In this document: piece after piece, positions 32,942 through 44,745 of the stretch | Position numbering within the stretch: position 1 is the stretch's first letter | How the letters are laid out: every line of letters begins with the position of its first letter | Source: Phyto melanocephala | Lineage: Eukaryota; Arthropoda; Insecta; Diptera; Rhinophoridae | Length of the DNA stretch: 64,000 bases | NCBI GenBank assembly: GCA_941918925.1 | Contig: OW799237.1 | Coordinates: 54,052,997-54,116,996, forward strand | Reading direction: 5' to 3' | Notes under the pieces: model-generated | Databases searched by the model: none | Told to the model about the DNA's origin: nothing | What the model saw: only the letters and a program-made list of their open reading frames with translations | Translations under genes and position numbers: made by a program

Positions 32942-35189
32942 AACAATCTTTTAATTTGCATAAAAATATACAAAAAAAAATTTATGACAAATATTATAAG
33001 CAAGTGATATTAATATTTAATAAAATAAACAACATTTTCAACAGGAAATAATTTCTACTTCTAACAATCGTTCATTAATTGATAATTTAACAAATTGTTA
33101 AACATCTTTAATTTTCTTAATATCTTGCTCAACTGAGTAAACTTTAGGTGCTAAACCTAAATATGTATTATGTTATAAATTTATTCTCACTTTCATCTTT
33201 TAATATGATTTCGAATGTCTTCATATAGAGGGAAAAATAACAAAAAATAAAAAAAAAAGTATCAGCAATAAATACCAACGTCATCTCTATCGGAACCATT
33301 GTATGATCAGGGTTTATTGCATGTGTTAATATTTGTATATTGTCTCTTGAATGTATGTAATATTTCTAAATCTTCTTGCAGTATTCGGATTACATTTTTG
33401 AAATTTCTATACAAAATCATCAAAAATATCAATCTTTCTAAAACAATATAATGTTTGATAGTGTATATATACTATTATTGTTCACCTTTTATATAGTATA
33501 TTTAAATTTATTGTTTTAATTTTAACTTGATTATCTTTCATATAAAAAAAAAATTTCCTTGTTTTGTTTGTATGTTTGTTTATATACATATAACTGTAAC
33601 AATGCTCAATAAGTATGAAAATATTGAGGTTTTTAATTGAATTCATGGAAAACGTTTGATCAACTGTCTAGTGATAGTGAAACTTAAGAATATGGATCAA
33701 ATCTACTTATGTGAATGCATTTATTTTGAATATAAAAAATGAATTAATGCATCTCATTGAAACCTTTTATAAATTGTTTGTAATAAAAATTAATGTTTAA
33801 AATCTTTTATATATTTGTTGTAATTTTTTACATTATTTTTCATATGACATCATAAACAGGTGCTCAGGTTCATATTTAGCAGTTTTATCTGATTACGTAC
33901 AATCCTTATAATATTCTCTATATTTATTTTTCGTCATTATAAATTGATTTAGATATGACAAGTATGTTTGAATATTGATTAATTTATGTTTATATTGATT
34001 AGAAATAATATGATATAATGACTATAGAAAATAAGACATTTTCTCTCTTTCTGTGCGTACATATCTGTCTGTCTTTTAGGTATAATTCTCTTACATAGAA
34101 AGTAAACATTTACAAATATTTTAACATATAATCCCATTCAGCAAAATCAAATATTGTATAATTGAAAAAACCACATTGAAATACATTTAAAAAACGAATT
34201 AATTGAAAGACACGCTTCTATTAAAATTTTTGAATTAGGTGATCATAAAACATTAAATTAAAAGAACAGTAAACAGTAATAACAAATATCTGTCTGTATG
34301 GAAATCTATCTGACTGTCTGTCCGTTTGTGACATACATAATAAATACATTATAGAATAAGTCGAACATTTTACTAAACAATAAATAAACTGAAATATATT
34401 ATAACAAGGAATCATAGTGGTCAATACATACATCTCTCTACCCTTATGTCTATCTGTGAGTTCGTCCGTCTGTCTATCTGTCAGTCCGTCTGTCTTTCTA
34501 TCTTTCCGTCTCTGTTTCTGTTAGTCGGTCTGTTTTCCTACGTAATATATCATAAACACACGTACTTGTAAGACTTAAAAATATATAAGTGCTTGTGTAA
34601 GACGATCATTTAAGTAAATAAACAAATTACCAAAAAAAAATCCTAACAACAACAAGAAATCTTAATAATCAACGTTGTATATTATAAACATATACTTCAT
34701 TACTCGATTTTCACACACTACATATATGCATACATATATATTAACATTAGGATGTATACGATTAGTACAAACATACCTCATTTTAATACTAGAGTCATTA
34801 TTCTAATACACTTTTCGCAAAATCCCTTATAATATGTATGTAATAGCCTTTTTACACTTGCTCACATCTTTCATCTTTCATCAAATCAACAAGATATTAA
34901 CAACTTCCCATATGAATTATACGTGTTTGTGTGTCAACATTTCTTAACATCTTTTAAAGATGTTCCTAAATCATTTTGTTCCACTCAACATCTTTCGATT
35001 ATTTTAGTGTTTACAAGTGGACTTGTAATATGTCGTATAAAACATGATATCTTAATTATCTTCATCCTCTAACAAAATCTGCATATTGTAATAATAATTG
35101 CTCTCCAAGGGCAATAATTAATAAAATTAATACAAAATTTTTAAATCCTTTTTTTTAATTTTAATGTGTGCAAACATGAAAAATAAATA

Positions 35190-35297
35190 TTATGACATAT
35201 GAAAGATGAAGGATGAAAGATTTGCAAATGTAAACAAGTCTTTTTCATTTTCAACATCTTCCACGCATTCCGCTATGATTGCTATCGGCATAAACAT
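35190..35297 (-). CDS. possible 35-residue ORF, right-arm copy
   Basis: Mirror of 28648-28755. The same doubt applies: very short and supported only by a TATA-type string next to it. Confidence 0.2.
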   Translation of the reverse strand: MFMPIAIIAECVEDVENEKDLFTFANLSSFIFHMS

Positions 35298-35338
35298 ACT
35301 ACTTTTATATATTATTTTTCAACCTCTTAATTATTTTT

Positions 35339-35557
35339 TTATATTTTTCTATTATCTTCATAACTTTTTCCTTTCTTATGTGGAAAAAGTAACAGCCACA
35401 AAATAGCAACTACGTCTCCATCTGATTCATTGTGAGGGTAAGGTTTATTGAATGCTTCAGTATTGGAATACTGTCTCTTAAATGTATGTAACAAATCTAA
35501 ATCTTCTTCAAAGATTACATATTTAAATTTATTTAGAAAATCATCAATTACGTCCAT
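35339..35557 (-). CDS. unrecognised 72-residue acidic protein, right-arm copy
   Basis: Identical at protein level to the left-arm copy at 28388-28606, with the same upstream TATA-type box. Its neighbour upstream is the right-arm 118-codon gene, same strand. Confidence 0.5.
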   Translation of the reverse strand: MDVIDDFLNKFKYVIFEEDLDLLHTFKRQYSNTEAFNKPYPHNESDGDVVAILWLLLFPHKKGKSYEDNRKI

Positions 35558-35656
35558 CTTTCTAAATCAATTTGTTGTTTGAGACTATATAAATATTAAT
35601 TTAACTCACGTTTTATATAGTTTTTTTATGTATTATTTATTTGTTTATTTTTTTAT

Positions 35657-36013
35657 CTATAATTTTAAAATATTACTATTTAATTCTTTATTTAAATACA
35701 AACTAATTTTATTATTTATTACAAATAGGATGCCATCAGACACCTCTTCAATATTATTGTTAAAACAAAATAAAATTCTAATCTTATACTCTAATATTTT
35801 TTCTTTATAATTATTTGTTATCCTCTCATGGGTAACAAATAATTCATTATTGTTATAGAAATACTCGCACTCTCTCGCAAATTCTCCTTTGCAATATTCT
35901 TTGATGGCTGGTAGAATATGTTTTTCGAACGCACGAAAAAACTGATTACACTCCCATAAGGCTGTTGCCTGTTTATCCTCTAAGCAGCTAGTTGGTGATG
36001 TTGTGGTCTTCAT
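35657..36013 (-). CDS. unrecognised 118-residue protein, right-arm copy
   Basis: Identical at protein level to 27932-28288. It keeps the box and leader (ATATGGCAAAAGATTTTC on the plus strand, then TATATAGTTTT). Confidence 0.55.
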   Translation of the reverse strand: MKTTTSPTSCLEDKQATALWECNQFFRAFEKHILPAIKEYCKGEFARECEYFYNNNELFVTHERITNNYKEKILEYKIRILFCFNNNIEEVSDGILFVINNKISLYLNKELNSNILKL

Positions 36014-36937
36014 AGCTTTTTTGTATTATTTTTTAATATGGCAAAAGATTTTCTTTATATAGTTTTAAAATTGTATCATAATGTTTATAATGAACTAAGT
36101 AGTTTTAAATATATTGTTTGATTTTATATAATGTAAAACATAGGTAACACTTTTAAACATACACATAAGTAATCGATCTTTAAAAATTGTATTAGAACAA
36201 CATTATTAAAAATAACGTAATCATAATTTTGTTTTGTAAGCATATCTGCCTTTATTTCAATCTAACTGTATGTCCGTTTGTGATATATGTACATAATAAA
36301 TATATATACAAATTTTCGTACTTAAAATTTTATATTTACAATTTTAATTTAAAAAAAATAAACATTTGCAGAATTAGACGATTACAAATTCAAATCAAAA
36401 CAAAAATGAACTTAAAATAACAAAAAAAGGACAAGAATTTATGTAGATCTATCCATCTGTCCGTCTGTATTCATACATGTCTACAATAAATACATAAAAA
36501 TGTTCATACTTAAAATTTCATAATGAGAATTTTACTTTAAACACTTAATTGACTTAGAAAATAAACATTTCTTACAATGATACGATCCTATATATAACAA
36601 ATATATTAGGATGGCTACCAGGAATTGCAACAACATCAACCACAACAATAACAACATCAACCACAACAACAACAACAACATCAGCTGCGTCACCCTCATT
36701 TTTTGAAAAATACATATATGAACGAGGAATGTGATGTTATTTTAAACACCTTTTCATTGGATTCATCGGTGGAATCAACAGCTACAGCAATCTCATCCTA
36801 TTGACAATATCTTGTTATCTTTAGATTTTTAAGAAATTAATATATAAAAATAATAAAAATAGTTTAGAAATTGCATATTAAAAAATGTGATTTATTTATT
36901 TACTTTATGGTAAAGAGGTTTTTTAAAATTTAAATTC

Positions 36938-37299
36938 TTAATTGTAGTTTAATTCAAATATTGCTAGACCCTTTGCTGATTGTCGACCTTTGTAAATAAT
37001 TCTCCACACTTTATCATTCATTTCAGATAAGTATGGATCTTCTTTATTTAAAAAGTTTGTAATTCTTTGAGGAAGATAAAACCATTTATTATTATCCAAA
37101 TATGCTATGACTTTTGATCCATATTGTGATTCCTTCCACTCAAGCCTTTGGACTTTATATGGTTGATGTAGGGGGATATCATCAATTTTTGTATACTGAG
37201 GTATTATACCTTGGGCAATATTTATTATTTGATCATACATCTACAATATTTTAAATAAAATTAGAAAAAACTTCTAAATATGATGCGATTTCTTACCAT
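36938..37299 (-). CDS. unrecognised ~101-residue protein, right-arm copy, probable intron
   Basis: Identical at protein level to the left-arm copy. The mirrored intron is 37241-37296 with GT and AG in the minus-strand sense. The downstream tract differs from the left arm by one base. Confidence 0.6.
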
Positions 37300-38886
37300 T
37301 TTATTAAGCATACTTTTAAGTATTGATTAGACTAATGAGAAAAATATTATTATCATTATCGTTCTTTTATATCTATTAGTCCATTACACATTAAGAAGAT
37401 TTTTTGATGCAACTTGAGTTTATTTATATATTTTCTCATGATTTCCCTCTTTACTATTCTAACTAAAATCACTCAAACGATAATTTTCTCTTAAAATTAT
37501 TCATCTTTAAAAATAAAATTCATCCTTATGAAAAACTAAAATTACATTCAATAAAAATTATTTTCTCTTAAATTATTCATCTTTGAAAACTCATCTCTTC
37601 CCATTCTTATTTAAACAATTTTGTACATACATTTTTTATTTTAAAACAATTTTTTCTACATACATTTTCTAAAACTATTATGTAAGTTTGTATGCGCTTA
37701 TTTATATATGCTAGTATTTATGTATGTATATACAATTAATAATTTACCTTTGCATTTTCTTATATTACAATTATAAAAAATTTTTACCAAAATTTTCATC
37801 CGTATGTGTAAATTGCACGGACAATAAAAAAATTAAACTTGAGACAAAAAAATCAATAACAAAATTTATATCAGCCAAAATAAAAAATCATCCTTATGGG
37901 GAATTACCATTGGGATGAAAATTTTTAATTATTAACAAAAATTCATCCTTATGGGGATTTACCATTGGGATGAAAATTTAAAACAAAAATTCATCCGTAT
38001 GAGTAAATTGCACAGACAATAAAAAAATTAAACTTGAGACAAACAAACCAATAACAAAATTTATATCAACCAAAATAAAAAATCATCCTTATGGGGAATT
38101 ACCATTGGGATGAAAACTTTTAAATATTAACAAAAATTCATCCTTATGGGGAATTACCATTGGGATGAAAATTTAAATGTCAACCTGTGTACTTACAACA
38201 ATTTAGCCTACATCACAAACCGGTTATTTTTAAAACATTCGAAAAGTATGCTACAAAACTAAATATATAGTGACGTAGATAAAAAGTATTCGGTATTTCA
38301 GTTTTATCCTCATATTTCACAAATCAGATATTTAAAAGCATCCTAAAAGTATGCTATAAAACTAAATACATAGTGACGTAGATAAAAAGTATTCGGTATT
38401 TCAGTTTTATCCTCATATTTTACAAATGAAATATTTAAAAGCGTCCTAAAAGAATGCTACAAAGTGTAAGTTATCAGATATCACATTCTCCATCTAGTGA
38501 GGTTTAATATCTGAGTCGCCCTCTATATTTAAAATAATTTATACTCATATAATACGACAATCTCATCAGCGCAATCTTAATATGGTTGTAGGAATTACAT
38601 AAAATGTAGCGCCATATTGTGGCAGTATTGGCAGCACTGTTTAGCGAAGACACAAACCAAAATGAACATTATAATTTAATTGTGGCAACACCGTTCATCG
38701 AAGACACAAACCTAAATGTATATTATACTTTACATATGGCAACACCGTTTAGCGAATACACAAACCTAAATGTATATTATAATTTACATATGGCAATACC
38801 CTAAAGTTATAGTGATGTATTATTCGGATACAAATGTATTCGGTACTCAGGTACCCGGTAGGGTAGAACCTATACATTTATACTAC

Positions 38887-39336
38887 TTTGGTTAGTTAAA
38901 TTGTAGTTATAAGTAATTTATTCTTAGTTCCATCAGATATAAAAAGTATTCAAATGTAAAATAGTTTAAATTAATTAAGTATATATTTTTGCAATAACGG
39001 TAACTTCATATTCTTTTGCTTTGTTTTATTTCGATAGTATTTATGGTTCAACCTTTCTTAGTTAATATTTCCACTTTTAATTATATAATATTTTCTAAAC
39101 TTTTAATATAATCTTTTATTTTCAATTAATTAGCCTTATTTTTCACAACTTGGTTATTGACAACTTCAACTTTAAATTATTTATTCTTTTATTACAACCT
39201 TTAGATCTTCACAACGTTAATATTTTTTCTTTACAAAATTCTTCTACTAGCTACTTTGGTTTCTATACGTTATTATTGTTTATTTCTTTTCTACTCGTCA
39301 CATATTCGGCAGCCTCTACACGGTATCACTTCTACA
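38887..39336 (-). repeat. proximal part of split 3' LTR of the Mdg3-like element
   Basis: It resumes with TTTGGTTAGTTAAATTG and matches 43726-44192, but lacks 17 bp present at 44070-44090. The integrase stop codon (39332-39334) falls in its first bases. Confidence 0.93.
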
Positions 39337-40297
39337 CTCGGCCATCCTGATCTTCATCTGTCTCAGATGACAAAAGGTACTCGTTCACCCCATCAGCTTT
39401 CCATGGCTTCATAAAATCGGAACTAGTAGATGTTTTATTAGGTCCTTCGACATTAGCAACTTTTACGACATCATATCTGTTATTTCGTTTGACTTTCTCA
39501 ACTTTGTAGGGACCGATGAATTCACTAGCAAGTTTTCGGCCTGACACAAATTGGGTTCTTTTGATTGCCACTAAGTCACCTATTCGAAATCCATCACCCT
39601 GTTTACGTCTTCTGTCGAAATTTCGCTTGTATGCAATTTGAGCCTTATGAATTTGCTCTTTGACTTCACTGCGTAGTTGTTCTCGATCTTTGTTAAAATT
39701 TTCAATTATCTCATCTTGAAGTATTTGTAGTACATTATTGCTTAGCCCTGTCTTCATCTTAACTCCTGTAAGTATTTGAAACGGAGTTGCGTTTGTTGAA
39801 CTGTGTATACAACTGTTTATGGCTTTCTGCACATCACCTACGACTTTGTACCATTTTGTGGGGTCTTCATCTGATAACTTCGCAATTACGGCTAAAATTA
39901 CACGGTTAACACGTTCAATTTGCCCATTGCTACGTGCCACGCCTGTTGTTGTCAACACTTGTTCTACGCCGTTTTTGACGCAAAAATCTTTTAAGTTCTG
40001 AGATGTAAATGCTGGTCCCCTATCACTTATAATCCGTGCTGGGAAACCAAACGTATCTGACCATACTTGTAGACATCTTAATACCTCTTCTGCGTTAGTT
40101 GTTTTAGTTGGAAATATCCAAACGAACTTTGAGAATCCATCGACCATTGCTAAAATATATTTATACTTTTTAGCTGTAGCTTCCATTGGTCCTAGATGAT
40201 CAATGTGAAGTGTATCTAACGGTACTTCGCCTTTGTTTATACAACATAAAAAACCTTCTTTTTTGCCAGTTTTTTTGTTATGAATAATGCATTTTAT
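39332..40297 (-). pseudogene. Mdg3-like integrase, cut off from gag-pol by a TGA
   Basis: After the stop the frame continues unchanged: IKCIIHNKKTGKKEGFL (second half of the zinc motif), LDTLHIDHLGPMEATAKKYK (first catalytic Asp), IISDRGPAFTSQNLKDFC (second Asp) and SNGQIERVNRVILAV (Glu). FIGPYKVEKVKRNNRYDVV near the C-terminus is a GPY/F-type module. It ends at 39332-39334, just inside the LTR. The only visible lesion is the upstream TGA at a position where the zinc motif expects Cys, so a single substitution may be the cause. Confidence 0.9.
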
Positions 40298-43213
40298 TCA
40301 GTTGTCAATCACCTGTTGAACTTTCTTTTCTAAATGTGGTATGTAGTACTGCTGCTGAATTGTATGAATAGTTTTCTGTACTGCGTAGTGGCCATTTTCA
40401 TGTACACTTTTTATAATTTCTACTTCCATCAACTTTGGTACCACAAGTAATTCATGACCGTCAACGTTTTTGTAAACTAAGTTACCTTTTACCCGGTAGT
40501 TGCCATATGGTCCATAATTTAATGCTTGTACAATAGCTTTAATGCCTTCATCTTCGCGCTGTTGTTTGAAAAATCGTGGCGTAATGTCTGAGGAAATTGT
40601 TAAAATATCTGCTGGATATCGGCTTAACGAGTCAACATGCTTCATTCGATTACCGCTTCTATGCTCTACTTCATAATCAAAGTCTTGGAAATAAAGTATC
40701 CACTGTGCTACGTCTCGTGGTACATCTTTTTTTGCGATTATCTGCTTAAAAGCAGAGCAATCTGTCACTAACTTGAAACGTATACCCAAAATGTAATGTC
40801 TAAACTTTTTAAATGCTATATAAGCTGCTTTTACTTCGAGGATATAGCTGTGTAGACGTCCTTCTTGTGCGGTGGCCTTTTTGCTATAGTAAAAAACTGG
40901 ATGTATTTCATTCTCAAACTTCTGCAACAACGTCGCGCCAAAACCTTCTTTTGATGCATCCGTATTCAATTCAGTGTAAGCTGCGCGACTGAAAATTCTT
41001 AATACTGGTTCATTGGTTAGACATGTTTTTAGTTGGCTTATTGCTGCCTTTTCATTTTGGCCAACACTGAAACTGACGTTTTTTCTTAAAAGATTTGTTA
41101 ACGGTTTTGCGATTTTGGCATAATTATAAATAAATTTTCTAAAGTATCCAGTCAATCCTAAAAATGATTGAACGTTTTTAATATTTTTAGGTTCTGTAAA
41201 ATTGGCAACGGCTTTTATTTTCGTTTTTCCGGGCCAAATTTTCCCGCCTTCTATAGTATGTCCTAGAAAATCAATTTTTGTTTTCATAAAAGTACACTTT
41301 GACCATTTTATCTTTAGGCCATACTGTTGGGCGACATCTAGTACCATTTTTAGCTTTTTAAGGCTATCCTCTTCGGTTTCGCCGTAAACAACAATGTCGT
41401 CCATGTACAACTCCATCACGTTTGTAGTTACCAACTCTTGAAATATAAAATTAACATACCTTATGAAGCAAGCTGGAGAATTACAAAAACCAAAAGGGGC
41501 ACGGTTGAATTCATACAATCCAAGTTTAGTCACGAACGCTGTGTATTTTCTACTGGATTCTTCTTCGGGTACGTGAAAAAATCCGTTTTCTAAATCCATA
41601 ACGCAAAAGAATTTAGCTCCTTGGAATTTTTGTAAGACGTCCTCTATATTAGGGACTGGAAATCCGTCTTTCATCACCATATTGTTCAATTGCCGAAAAT
41701 CTACGCAAACTCTGTAGTCTCCTGTTTTCTTTTTCGTTACAACTACACGACTGGCCACATCTGAACACGATTTTCGTACTATTCCTTTCTGTAACCACTC
41801 TTGCACTTGACGGTTCACTTCTTGTTCTTCTGGAAACGGTAGTCTTGTTGGAGAATGACGAAAGGGTTTAATTTCTGAATTTGGTACAATTTTCATTACT
41901 ACTGGACACTCCTGGACAGCTGATGCCGGATTATATTGTTGGATTAAATTTGTTATTTCTTTGTGGTATTTACCGCTGACATCTATTTCGTTAGCGTTTA
42001 TATTAAACACGTTTAAAATACTGCGTTCATCCGTATTTTTATTTTCGAATCTGTATTCACCGCACTCAACAGTCATTTTAAATTTTGATATAAAATCGTA
42101 ACCTATTAGAATGTCACATTTAATTGTCTCGTTTGGTAACACTAAAAAATGTTGTGATGTTTTTACATCATCAACTTCGACAAGACATTCAATTGAGCCA
42201 TAAACTTTTGTTCTGGCATTACATATACCGGATAAAAGAGAATCATTAGCTCTTAAAAGACACTGCTTAAATTTATTAACGTAAATAGAATGTTTTATTA
42301 TGGACACGTCCGATCCTGTATCTATTAAACAGTCAACTTCTATGTTGTTTAAATTTATTACTTTGAGTTGCTTTTTATCAACAATAATATTAATACGTTT
42401 TTCTTGTTGATGATTTATATCCCGCACTCCGCAATTTTTTGCTATATGTCCGTATTTATTGCATTTAAAGCATTTTGGTTCGGAACGACATTCGTTTCTT
42501 TTATGATTTTTTGACCCGCAATTAAAACAATTTTCTTTTTTATTAAACAGTTTGTTGTAACGATTTGTTATTTTATTTTCGCGGTTTGTTACTTTGTTTT
42601 CACGATTCGTTGTTTCATACGGTTTTGTTCGCTCGTACATCGAGTATTGTTCTCTTAGCTCGCTGAATGATTTCGCGTTGTAAAAAGAGTATTTTATTTC
42701 TGGTTTCACTCGCAATCCATCTACAACGTAACGTATGACATACACGTCATCCACTTTTCCCGCCGATCCGAGCTTTCTCATATTTAATACGTATTCGTGA
42801 AATGTCTCGCTTTCCAACTTTTGGCGGTTTGCTAGTTGTTCGTGTATTTCCGCACTACTGTATGTATGGTGAAACTCTTCTATTAACATTTTCTTTAAAT
42901 TTGCGTAATCATAAACGGTTACAGCATCTAAAAACAATTTTGCCGCGCCAGTCATCTTATTTCTTGCATTCACATACTTTTGTTTTACGTTAAGTTCATA
43001 AGCCTCTGCGTTTTTCTCAAAATTTTCAAACCAATGATTCACTGCCAATGACACACCATCAAACTCAGGAATAATCTTACCAAAACATTCTACAGAGACA
43101 CTTGATTTGTTTTTTTCATCTTCATTTTTTGCCATTTTCGATATGAAAAGTTTTATAAGATCATTTAGATCTATATTCTCAGTTTCGATATTTGATTCTA
43201 CTTTTTTTGACAT
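40298..43213 (-). CDS. Mdg3-like Ty3/gypsy Gag-PR-RT-RNase H polyprotein, 971 codons
   Basis: ATG at 43211-43213. Order: acidic N-terminus; capsid-like region (about 45-210); two CCHC knuckles CFNCGSKNHKRNEC and CFKCNKYGHIAKNC (about 232-265); protease CLIDTGSDVSII (near 298); RT with YRVCVDFRQLNNM, FCVMDLENGFFHV and the box LYMDDIVVYG (about 500-640); RNase H with LNTDASKEGFGATLL and LVTDCSAF; then the first half of the integrase zinc motif (HENGHYAV). The frame ends in TGA directly before integrase. Gag and pol share one frame. Open over this length, it is the best preserved retroelement gene in the window. Confidence 0.93.
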   Translation of the reverse strand: MSKKVESNIETENIDLNDLIKLFISKMAKNEDEKNKSSVSVECFGKIIPEFDGVSLAVNHWFENFEKNAEAYELNVKQKYVNARNKMTGAAKLFLDAVTVYDYANLKKMLIEEFHHTYSSAEIHEQLANRQKLESETFHEYVLNMRKLGSAGKVDDVYVIRYVVDGLRVKPEIKYSFYNAKSFSELREQYSMYERTKPYETTNRENKVTNRENKITNRYNKLFNKKENCFNCGSKNHKRNECRSEPKCFKCNKYGHIAKNCGVRDINHQQEKRINIIVDKKQLKVINLNNIEVDCLIDTGSDVSIIKHSIYVNKFKQCLLRANDSLLSGICNARTKVYGSIECLVEVDDVKTSQHFLVLPNETIKCDILIGYDFISKFKMTVECGEYRFENKNTDERSILNVFNINANEIDVSGKYHKEITNLIQQYNPASAVQECPVVMKIVPNSEIKPFRHSPTRLPFPEEQEVNRQVQEWLQKGIVRKSCSDVASRVVVTKKKTGDYRVCVDFRQLNNMVMKDGFPVPNIEDVLQKFQGAKFFCVMDLENGFFHVPEEESSRKYTAFVTKLGLYEFNRAPFGFCNSPACFIRYVNFIFQELVTTNVMELYMDDIVVYGETEEDSLKKLKMVLDVAQQYGLKIKWSKCTFMKTKIDFLGHTIEGGKIWPGKTKIKAVANFTEPKNIKNVQSFLGLTGYFRKFIYNYAKIAKPLTNLLRKNVSFSVGQNEKAAISQLKTCLTNEPVLRIFSRAAYTELNTDASKEGFGATLLQKFENEIHPVFYYSKKATAQEGRLHSYILEVKAAYIAFKKFRHYILGIRFKLVTDCSAFKQIIAKKDVPRDVAQWILYFQDFDYEVEHRSGNRMKHVDSLSRYPADILTISSDITPRFFKQQREDEGIKAIVQALNYGPYGNYRVKGNLVYKNVDGHELLVVPKLMEVEIIKSVHENGHYAVQKTIHTIQQQYYIPHLEKKVQQVIDN

Positions 43214-43617
43214 TTAACTTAGTTTTTCGTTACCTTCTTCTTTTTCTCTTTGTTTTAAAAACTTTGTATAAGATCTTGTGGTGTATGGTTTTGTGTTTAC
43301 CGATTTTTGTTTTTTCGAATGAGCTCTCATTTATATTTAGTACTTGTTTTACGTTGTACTTTTTTCATATTACTCTTTTTATCACTTGTCTTTTTCGTTG
43401 TTTTTGTATTGGAATACTTTTGATTTATTTCGTTTCTTTATATACTTACACGAATTTAACTGTTCATAAATTTTTTTTTTCTTTTATATATTTTTTGGAA
43501 TTTTACCGGTACAACATGTTGTTTTCTGCATTGTATGCAAATCGTCTTCAATATTTATTTGATATTTAATACACTTTTATAATAGTTGTTTTTATTTGGT
43601 TCGGTTGAGCCCCCAAA

Positions 43618-44192
43618 TGTAAGATTTTATTTTTTTTGTAATAAAACAAATGCGATTTTTAAAGAAATAATTTAGGTAAATTTATTTTATTTGTGTTTTG
43701 ATTAGAATTAGCGGTACAATTAAGTTTTGGTTAGTTAAATTGTAGTTATAAGTAATTTATTCTTAGTTCCATCAGATATAAAAAGTATTCAAATGTAAAA
43801 TAGTTTAAATTAATTAAGTATATATTTTTGCAATAACGGTAACTTCATATTCTTTTGCTTTGTTTTATTTCGATAGTATATATGGTTCAACCTTTCTTAG
43901 TTAATATTTCCACTTTTAATTATATAATATTTTCTAAACTTTTAATATAATCTTTTATTTTCAATTAATTAGCCTTATTTTTTACAACTTGGTTATTGAC
44001 AACTTCAACTTTAAATTATTTATTCTTTTATTACAACCTTTTGATCTTCACAACGTTAATATTTTTTCACGACTGACTTTCTTTCTATACAAAATTCTTC
44101 TACTAGCTACTTTGGTTTCTATACGTTATTATTGTTTATTTCTTTTCTACTCCTCACATATTCGGCAGCCTCTACACGGTATCACTTCTACA
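43618..44192 (-). repeat. 5' LTR of the Mdg3-like element
   Basis: Intact 575-bp LTR, TGTAAGATTT...CACTTCTACA, followed by the TSD TGTA. It differs from the split LTR by a 17-bp indel and about five or six substitutions seen by eye. The 400 bases between it and the gag start (43214-43617) are leader. Confidence 0.93.
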
Positions 44193-44372
44193 TGTATAAT
44201 ATTTAAAAGGTATATAAACCCAAAAGGAATTCGTCAACAGTGTCAACAATTTAAAGTTTAATTTAGAAGAGAATATAAAACAAAAGTAGAAAAATAGAAA
44301 TGGGTATGTAAGCATAAGGGAGCAAAGATCGATCAGCTGATTAGTTGCACAGACCTTATTAAATAGACTTTG

Positions 44373-44744
44373 CGTAATTTGCTTTGAAAATTTTGCATGA
44401 AAAATTATGTAATTTTGTTCGTAATTAGGCTTTAAATTATAAATAAGACATCGTTGCCGTGGAAACATATTAGGTTTGTTCGAAATATATCCGGGTAAAG
44501 TCCGGTAAAATGAGAGTAAACAAGAAATTCTCTCAGAAAACTATAAATTTACCCAAATTTTCTGGAATGCAAAAAAACACATTTCAATCCCGAAAAAAAC
44601 CACAAAATTGTACAGCTGTTGTTCTGAGGTCCAGGTTGATATGCTCCCAGCCGGCTTACCGCCGTCGCCGAATTATTTTGTTCGGATGAACGTATGGTGT
44701 TTAAATCGTATAACAAACTACTAAAGAGATAATGAGATGAAAAC
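44373..44744. other. unassigned flank of the P-like element
   Basis: Begins with the target duplication CGTAATTT. No gene or repeat identified. Confidence 0.4.
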
Positions 44745-44745
44745 A

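Larger units (their letters stand above)
30992..32952. other. single-copy spacer between the arms
   Basis: It starts with the direct duplicate of arm sequence (to 31428), then about 460 bp of unassigned AT-rich DNA, then an ORF-containing part (31895-32941) dominated by a 21-bp minisatellite. It is the only part of the giant element present once, and so the first place to look for a non-duplicated essential gene. Confidence 0.85.
25059..38886. mobile_element. giant inverted-repeat (foldback-type) element, 13.8 kb, unclassified
   Basis: The ends are GTAGTATAAATGTATAGG and its complement, flanked by the 8-bp duplication TTTGGTTA (25051-25058, 38887-38894). Mirror-image features sum to 63945 in the outer part and 63944 in the inner part, so each arm of 5.93 kb is almost colinear, with about one single-base indel and only a few substitutions spotted by eye. 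The spacer is 30992-32952. Each arm holds subterminal tandem repeats and small ORFs of 101, 118 and 72 codons plus a decayed paralogue. I see no transposase, integrase, DNA polymerase or capsid motif. Near-identity of the arms against the diverged host LTRs says it is the youngest layer. Alternatives: a foldback transposon of the P or MuDR groups (8-9 bp duplications), or an integrated virus-like replicon with long terminal repeats. Confidence 0.9.
32953..38886 (-). repeat. right arm of the giant inverted repeat
   Basis: Reverse complement of 25059-30991. It begins AATTTGCATAAAAATATAC at 32953 and ends ATACATTTATACTAC at 38886, followed by TTTGGTTA. Confidence 0.95.
24943..44192 (-). mobile_element. 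Ty3/gypsy (Mdg3-like) retrotransposon, interrupted by a giant inverted-repeat element
   Basis: LTRs begin TGTAAGATTTTATT and end ...TATCACTTCTACA on the plus strand. The TSD TGTA is at 24939-24942 and 44193-44196. The coding strand is minus: gag-pol at 43213-40298 and integrase at 40297-39332. The PBS-like TGGGGGCTCAACCGAACC lies just inside the 5' LTR (about 43600-43617). The 3' LTR is split by the element at 25059-38886. Without that insertion the 3' LTR is 558 bp, and the 5' LTR is 575 bp. The two differ by a 17-bp indel and a handful of substitutions. The Mdg3/micropia assignment rests on the RT and integrase style and is tentative. Confidence 0.92.

Noticed and set aside
25059..38886. 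Polinton/Maverick or adintovirus-like element
   Set aside because: Those encode protein-primed DNA polymerase, integrase, ATPase and capsid genes; none is seen, and their duplications are usually 5-6 bp.
25059..38886. The palindrome as a pure assembly artefact
   Set aside because: It has a unique spacer, a clean 8-bp duplication and small arm differences including an indel. An artefact would not produce the target duplication. Long reads should still confirm.
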